This document shows, one piece after another, positions 60,825 to 64,000 of a stretch of DNA of 64,000 bases (position 1 is its first letter; the number at the start of each line of letters is the position of its first letter). The DNA lies in NCBI GenBank assembly GCA_025210475.1, contig JAOARW010000106.1:1-64000 (forward strand), in the 5' to 3' direction. The notes under the pieces are model-generated. The model was not told where the DNA came from. It was given only the letters and a program-made list of their open reading frames with translations, and made no database searches. This stretch comes from Carboxylicivirga sp. (GTDB taxonomy: Bacteria; Bacteroidota; Bacteroidia; Bacteroidales; Marinilabiliaceae). Position numbers and translations under genes: made by a program.

Positions 60825-62198
60825 TTAGATATTGTTTGCTTTCGGCTTTGTTGTATTTCTTCCTTCAATTAAATGAAGTAATTCATCTAGAATAGGACAA
60901 TCCGTATTTTCAAATGCACTTGCCTGATAAAGTATTAATATATCAGGGGTAAGAATCCCATTTTCAGACTTAGAGAATTCATTATACTGCACCGTTGAAA
61001 TTATCAGATTCTGATAGGCTCTTGAAGCTACTACATCGCCAAAGTTTAATGCGTTGTGATCAAGCGGTTCGCCAACCAATTCGCCTAAATCATTGTTTTG
61101 AAAGATATTGGCAAAGGATGCCGCAACTGAAGCTGTTGATCTGTCAACCAAAACAAAGTAGTTGAGCTTACCCTGATATAGTTTTCTTTTTAAAGGAACG
61201 GTTCTGACTGTTAATTTATCTGGAAATTCAACCAACTGACCCTTGCTGCATTCCTTCAGAAATTTATATTGTTTCTTCGTTTTTGACGATACCTTAATAA
61301 ATTGTGATTCCATGTTAAATAAAGAGTCTTTATCACTCATAAGCGAAAACATGGCATCCAGCTTATATCCACTACCACCTGGATTTCCTCTTAAATCAAT
61401 TATGAAATTATTATAACCTTTGGATTTTGTCTCTTCAATTAATTTTCTCAGTTCTTTAAATATGAAGTTATTAGCTGAGAATTGTGAAATCTTACAATAG
61501 CCTGTTTGATAAGCATCCAGCATATGACCTTTTACAAATCTCTCACCTGTAGCATGGTTAAAATCTACTCCTTCAACTTCAAACTCCTTCACATCACCTT
61601 GTCGTTCAAGCTTTATCTGATACTGCTCAGAAAATGTAACTTGTGACTGTAACTGCATAACCGAGCCTTTTACAGAACGCCAGGTTGGGTAGATATACCT
61701 TCTGAATTCATCAATCGGATAATTATTAATGCTAATGATACGATCTCCTTTTTTCAATAATGGAGTGTATGATTTCTTAACCAATAAGGTATCATTGATA
61801 TTATACAGCTCAAATGGAATAACTTTCACTTTTGTTAGTTTACCTTCAAATCCTTCTTTCACTTGTAAATATGGATAGTAAATTAAATGCGGATCGACGT
61901 GATGAAACATATCAGTCATGCGTCGCATCTCAAGTGTAAAATCGGCCACGCTAAGTAATTTATCCTCGTTGTCACTGACTATCTGCTCAGCCACCAAATC
62001 GACAGAAATACTGTCAACTCCCATATAAATATTAGGATGAATGTGTTCAATATGCCGTCTTAAGGTATCTACCTTTCCGGCCGTAATCCTGCACACAGGC
62101 TCAGACTTTATTAGGTTGTAATCAATGGCTTTTTTCGATGAAGAACATCCAATGTTTAATAATATAATGCTTAATATAATGAGATTCTTAATGGTCAT
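60825..62198 (-). CDS. S41-family peptidase lipoprotein
   Basis: 457 residues. The lipoprotein signal is MTIKNLIILSIILLNIGC (cysteine 18). A PDZ-like region follows (TPLLKKGDRIISINNYPIDE, about 160-180), then the S41 (C-terminal processing protease) core: FIIDLRGNPGGSG and the nucleophile region VDRSTASVAASFANIF at S354/S357. Such enzymes cut the C-terminal ends of periplasmic proteins. It has a Bacteroidetes-style layout with a helical N-terminal domain before the PDZ. It opens the unit with two ATPases and one permease, and recalls the serine hydrolase at the end of operon A: each ABC unit carries one periplasmic hydrolase. Confidence 0.85.
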   Translation of the reverse strand: MTIKNLIILSIILLNIGCSSSKKAIDYNLIKSEPVCRITAGKVDTLRRHIEHIHPNIYMGVDSISVDLVAEQIVSDNEDKLLSVADFTLEMRRMTDMFHHVDPHLIYYPYLQVKEGFEGKLTKVKVIPFELYNINDTLLVKKSYTPLLKKGDRIISINNYPIDEFRRYIYPTWRSVKGSVMQLQSQVTFSEQYQIKLERQGDVKEFEVEGVDFNHATGERFVKGHMLDAYQTGYCKISQFSANNFIFKELRKLIEETKSKGYNNFIIDLRGNPGGSGYKLDAMFSLMSDKDSLFNMESQFIKVSSKTKKQYKFLKECSKGQLVEFPDKLTVRTVPLKRKLYQGKLNYFVLVDRSTASVAASFANIFQNNDLGELVGEPLDHNALNFGDVVASRAYQNLIISTVQYNEFSKSENGILTPDILILYQASAFENTDCPILDELLHLIEGRNTTKPKANNI

Positions 62199-62447
62199 TC
62201 TTATTTATGTGTTAGGTTTAAATATTTATATTGTCCGGGATTATTGCATTCAGATTCAATGTTGAAATACATCCACAAAAATGTACGCTACAGTAAAATT
62301 ATATTTTATCAGCTCATTTCCTTTATCGGTAATTAAGGCACATTGCATCGCTGTAAAAGGCCTTCTTTCTGCCACCAACTTATTTAATTTCAATCGTCTT
62401 AAACTATATTTCAAATTGCGCCAAATCATAGAGTGTGATTACTACTT

Positions 62448-64000
62448 TTATTCGTATCGTAATGATTTAATTGGGTTTTGAACAGCTGCTTTCCAACTTT
62501 GCCAACCCACTGTTAATAAGGAAATGATAAAGGTAATACTGCCGGCGAGCATAAATATCCACCAACTTAAAGAGGTTTGATATTCAAATAACTGCAACCA
62601 GTTTTGCATGGCATAATAGGCCAGCGGACACGCAATTACAAAGGCCAAAAGAATCCATCTCTGCAAATCTTTGCAAAGCAATTTCATTATCTCAAAGTTT
62701 CGGGCTCCATTGGTTTTACGAATACCAATCTCTTTGGTGCGGGCCTGGGTGTTAATGTAAACAATATTAAACAGGCCCAATAAAGTGACAAATAAGGAAA
62801 TCAATGTAAATGCATTAAAAAGATGATTGGTCTGACTTAATCTTCGTGTGCCCCGTTCCTCTTTGATTACGGCGGGATAGCTGCGGTATTCAAAAGATAA
62901 ATCGGGTATTAAGGCCGAAGTTTGCTTGTTTAATTTGGCCACGGCAGCACCACTGGCATCATTCATCAATATGGCCACTTTATTGTTCCATCGTGAGTTA
63001 ACCTCGGTGTAATAAAAAATCATTGGAGGAGTCTCATACTGAATACTATAATGCTCATGATCTTCTACCAGGCCGATAATCTGCACGTTTCGTTTACTTT
63101 TACCAACCTTAATCCATTGACCAACCGGATTCTCCAAACCCAACAAAGTCGCCATTTTTTCAGTGATGAGGCACTTGTCCGATTCAGAAGTTGTATGATT
63201 GGTGAAATTACGTCCGGCTAGTACATCAATGCCAAATGTTGGAAAATAATCTGCATCAACCCAATTTCGTGAAGCACTAACCTGATCCATGCCGTTGGGA
63301 TGATGAACAACCTCGCCCGAGTAACCATAGAAAGGAATGCTCATGGAAAAAGAGACACTTTTCACCTCCATATTTTGCAACAAGTTCTCTTTTAACAATC
63401 CTTTCCAACCTTTATTTTTTCCATTATAATGCGGACTGCTAAAGATCACATTATTAGCATTTATACCTGTATCTTTATTCAGAATGTGTTGCATTTGCTT
63501 GTGCATTACCAACGAAAAAGTTAGGAAACACACGCAAATCACAAACTGCATCACCAATAGCGATCTTTGCCATACCGATGCCTTTCTAAAACCAGATGTT
63601 TGTCCTTTAAGCACCGGGTTAACAGAATTTGATAAGATACGATAGGCCGGTAATAAAATACCCGATACCAATGTTAACAGTGCAAAAAGTAGCATTGCAG
63701 CACTCAGTTGCCAATACAAACCGAAGTCCAGTTGTATGTCAGAGCTAATTAAAGCATTAAAATAAGGCAGTATGGAGTAAATGATAAAGCCGGAAATCAA
63801 TATAAGAACAGGCGTTATTAATAATACTTCCTTAAGCAATGTTTGGATTAATGAGAATCGGCCGGCTCCCATAATTTGCCTGACACCAAACTCCTTTACC
63901 TGCCCTCCAAAGCCAACCGATGCCGAGTTAGCATAGTTAAAGGCACTTAGAAGCAATAACAAAACCGATGCTGCTACATAGATCAGTACTTTCTTGCCTG
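62448..64000 (-). CDS. ABC transporter permease, MacB/FtsX type, 5' part outside the window
   Basis: At least 517 residues are visible; the frame is open to the right edge, so the N-terminal helix and most of the first periplasmic domain are missing. Visible parts: a helix before NYANSASVGFGGQVKEFGV, the first coupling segment QVKEFGVRQIMGAGRFSLIQ, a second periplasmic domain (MEVKSVSFSMSIPFYGYSGE), the second coupling segment RTKEIGIRKTNGARNFEIMK and three final helices. It ends NPIKSLRYE. The C-terminal DNA is not of the homogenised type. 249 bp of apparently empty DNA separates it from the S41 peptidase gene. Confidence 0.92.
   Translation of the reverse strand, partial: GKKVLIYVAASVLLLLLSAFNYANSASVGFGGQVKEFGVRQIMGAGRFSLIQTLLKEVLLITPVLILISGFIIYSILPYFNALISSDIQLDFGLYWQLSAAMLLFALLTLVSGILLPAYRILSNSVNPVLKGQTSGFRKASVWQRSLLVMQFVICVCFLTFSLVMHKQMQHILNKDTGINANNVIFSSPHYNGKNKGWKGLLKENLLQNMEVKSVSFSMSIPFYGYSGEVVHHPNGMDQVSASRNWVDADYFPTFGIDVLAGRNFTNHTTSESDKCLITEKMATLLGLENPVGQWIKVGKSKRNVQIIGLVEDHEHYSIQYETPPMIFYYTEVNSRWNNKVAILMNDASGAAVAKLNKQTSALIPDLSFEYRSYPAVIKEERGTRRLSQTNHLFNAFTLISLFVTLLGLFNIVYINTQARTKEIGIRKTNGARNFEIMKLLCKDLQRWILLAFVIACPLAYYAMQNWLQLFEYQTSLSWWIFMLAGSITFIISLLTVGWQSWKAAVQNPIKSLRYE

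Overview
The window looks like a chromosomal stretch of a Bacteroidota (Bacteroidetes) genome, probably from a marine or anaerobic Bacteroidia lineage such as Marinilabiliales. The grounds are the TTTG-N19-TAnnTTTG promoter style, a CcsB/CcsA fusion, a TonB receptor with a carboxypeptidase-like N-terminal domain, a GH3/GH92/GH125 glycosidase set, DUF4268 and DUF6567-type proteins, and long MacB/FtsX permease arrays. The genus is an inference. No insertion sequence, CRISPR array, rRNA or phage was recognised.

Left part (1-15,200) is mostly housekeeping. It holds thiol peroxidase (tpx), a cytochrome c maturation fusion (ccsBA), two methyl-accepting chemotaxis proteins, an outer-membrane porin, a 54-residue membrane peptide next to a DUF4268 gene, a GNAT/FemAB-like protein, and radC. 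An rpsT operon with three identical tRNA-Glu(TTC) genes follows, driven by a near-perfect Bacteroidetes promoter. metK is preceded by what reads as a SAM-II-type riboswitch. A DUF6567 lipoprotein and a YceI protein close this part.

Middle part (15,450-31,900) is more accessory. A GH3-GH92-GH125 set probably trims alpha-mannan or N-glycans in the periplasm. An alpha/beta hydrolase, an ECF sigma factor and a putative membrane anti-sigma factor form one operon. A 22-bp-period repeat array ending in a terminator, a TonB-dependent receptor, an AsmA/DUF748 protein, a PrsW protease and several unknown secreted or membrane proteins follow.

Right part (31,960-64,000) is the most unusual region: about 32 kb, all on the minus strand, with ten MacB/FtsX-type permeases of 770-815 residues (one cut by the window edge) but only three nearly identical ATPases. 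Two periplasmic lipoprotein hydrolases (a beta-lactamase-fold serine hydrolase and an S41 peptidase) and an RDD-domain protein fused to an erythromycin-esterase-like domain are mixed in. Six permeases share an almost identical last 285 bp or so, encoding the cytoplasmic segment expected to dock the ATPase plus the final membrane helices, while their periplasmic parts differ. One permease has been duplicated together with its flanking junction, and a deleted permease has left a 3'-end scar. Two transcription units carry the same regulatory module: a -24/-12 (sigma-54-like) promoter with two tandem palindromes 53 bp upstream. My reading is a permease array that diversifies in its periplasmic domains, keeps a common ATPase interface, and is partly controlled by one enhancer-binding regulator encoded outside this window.
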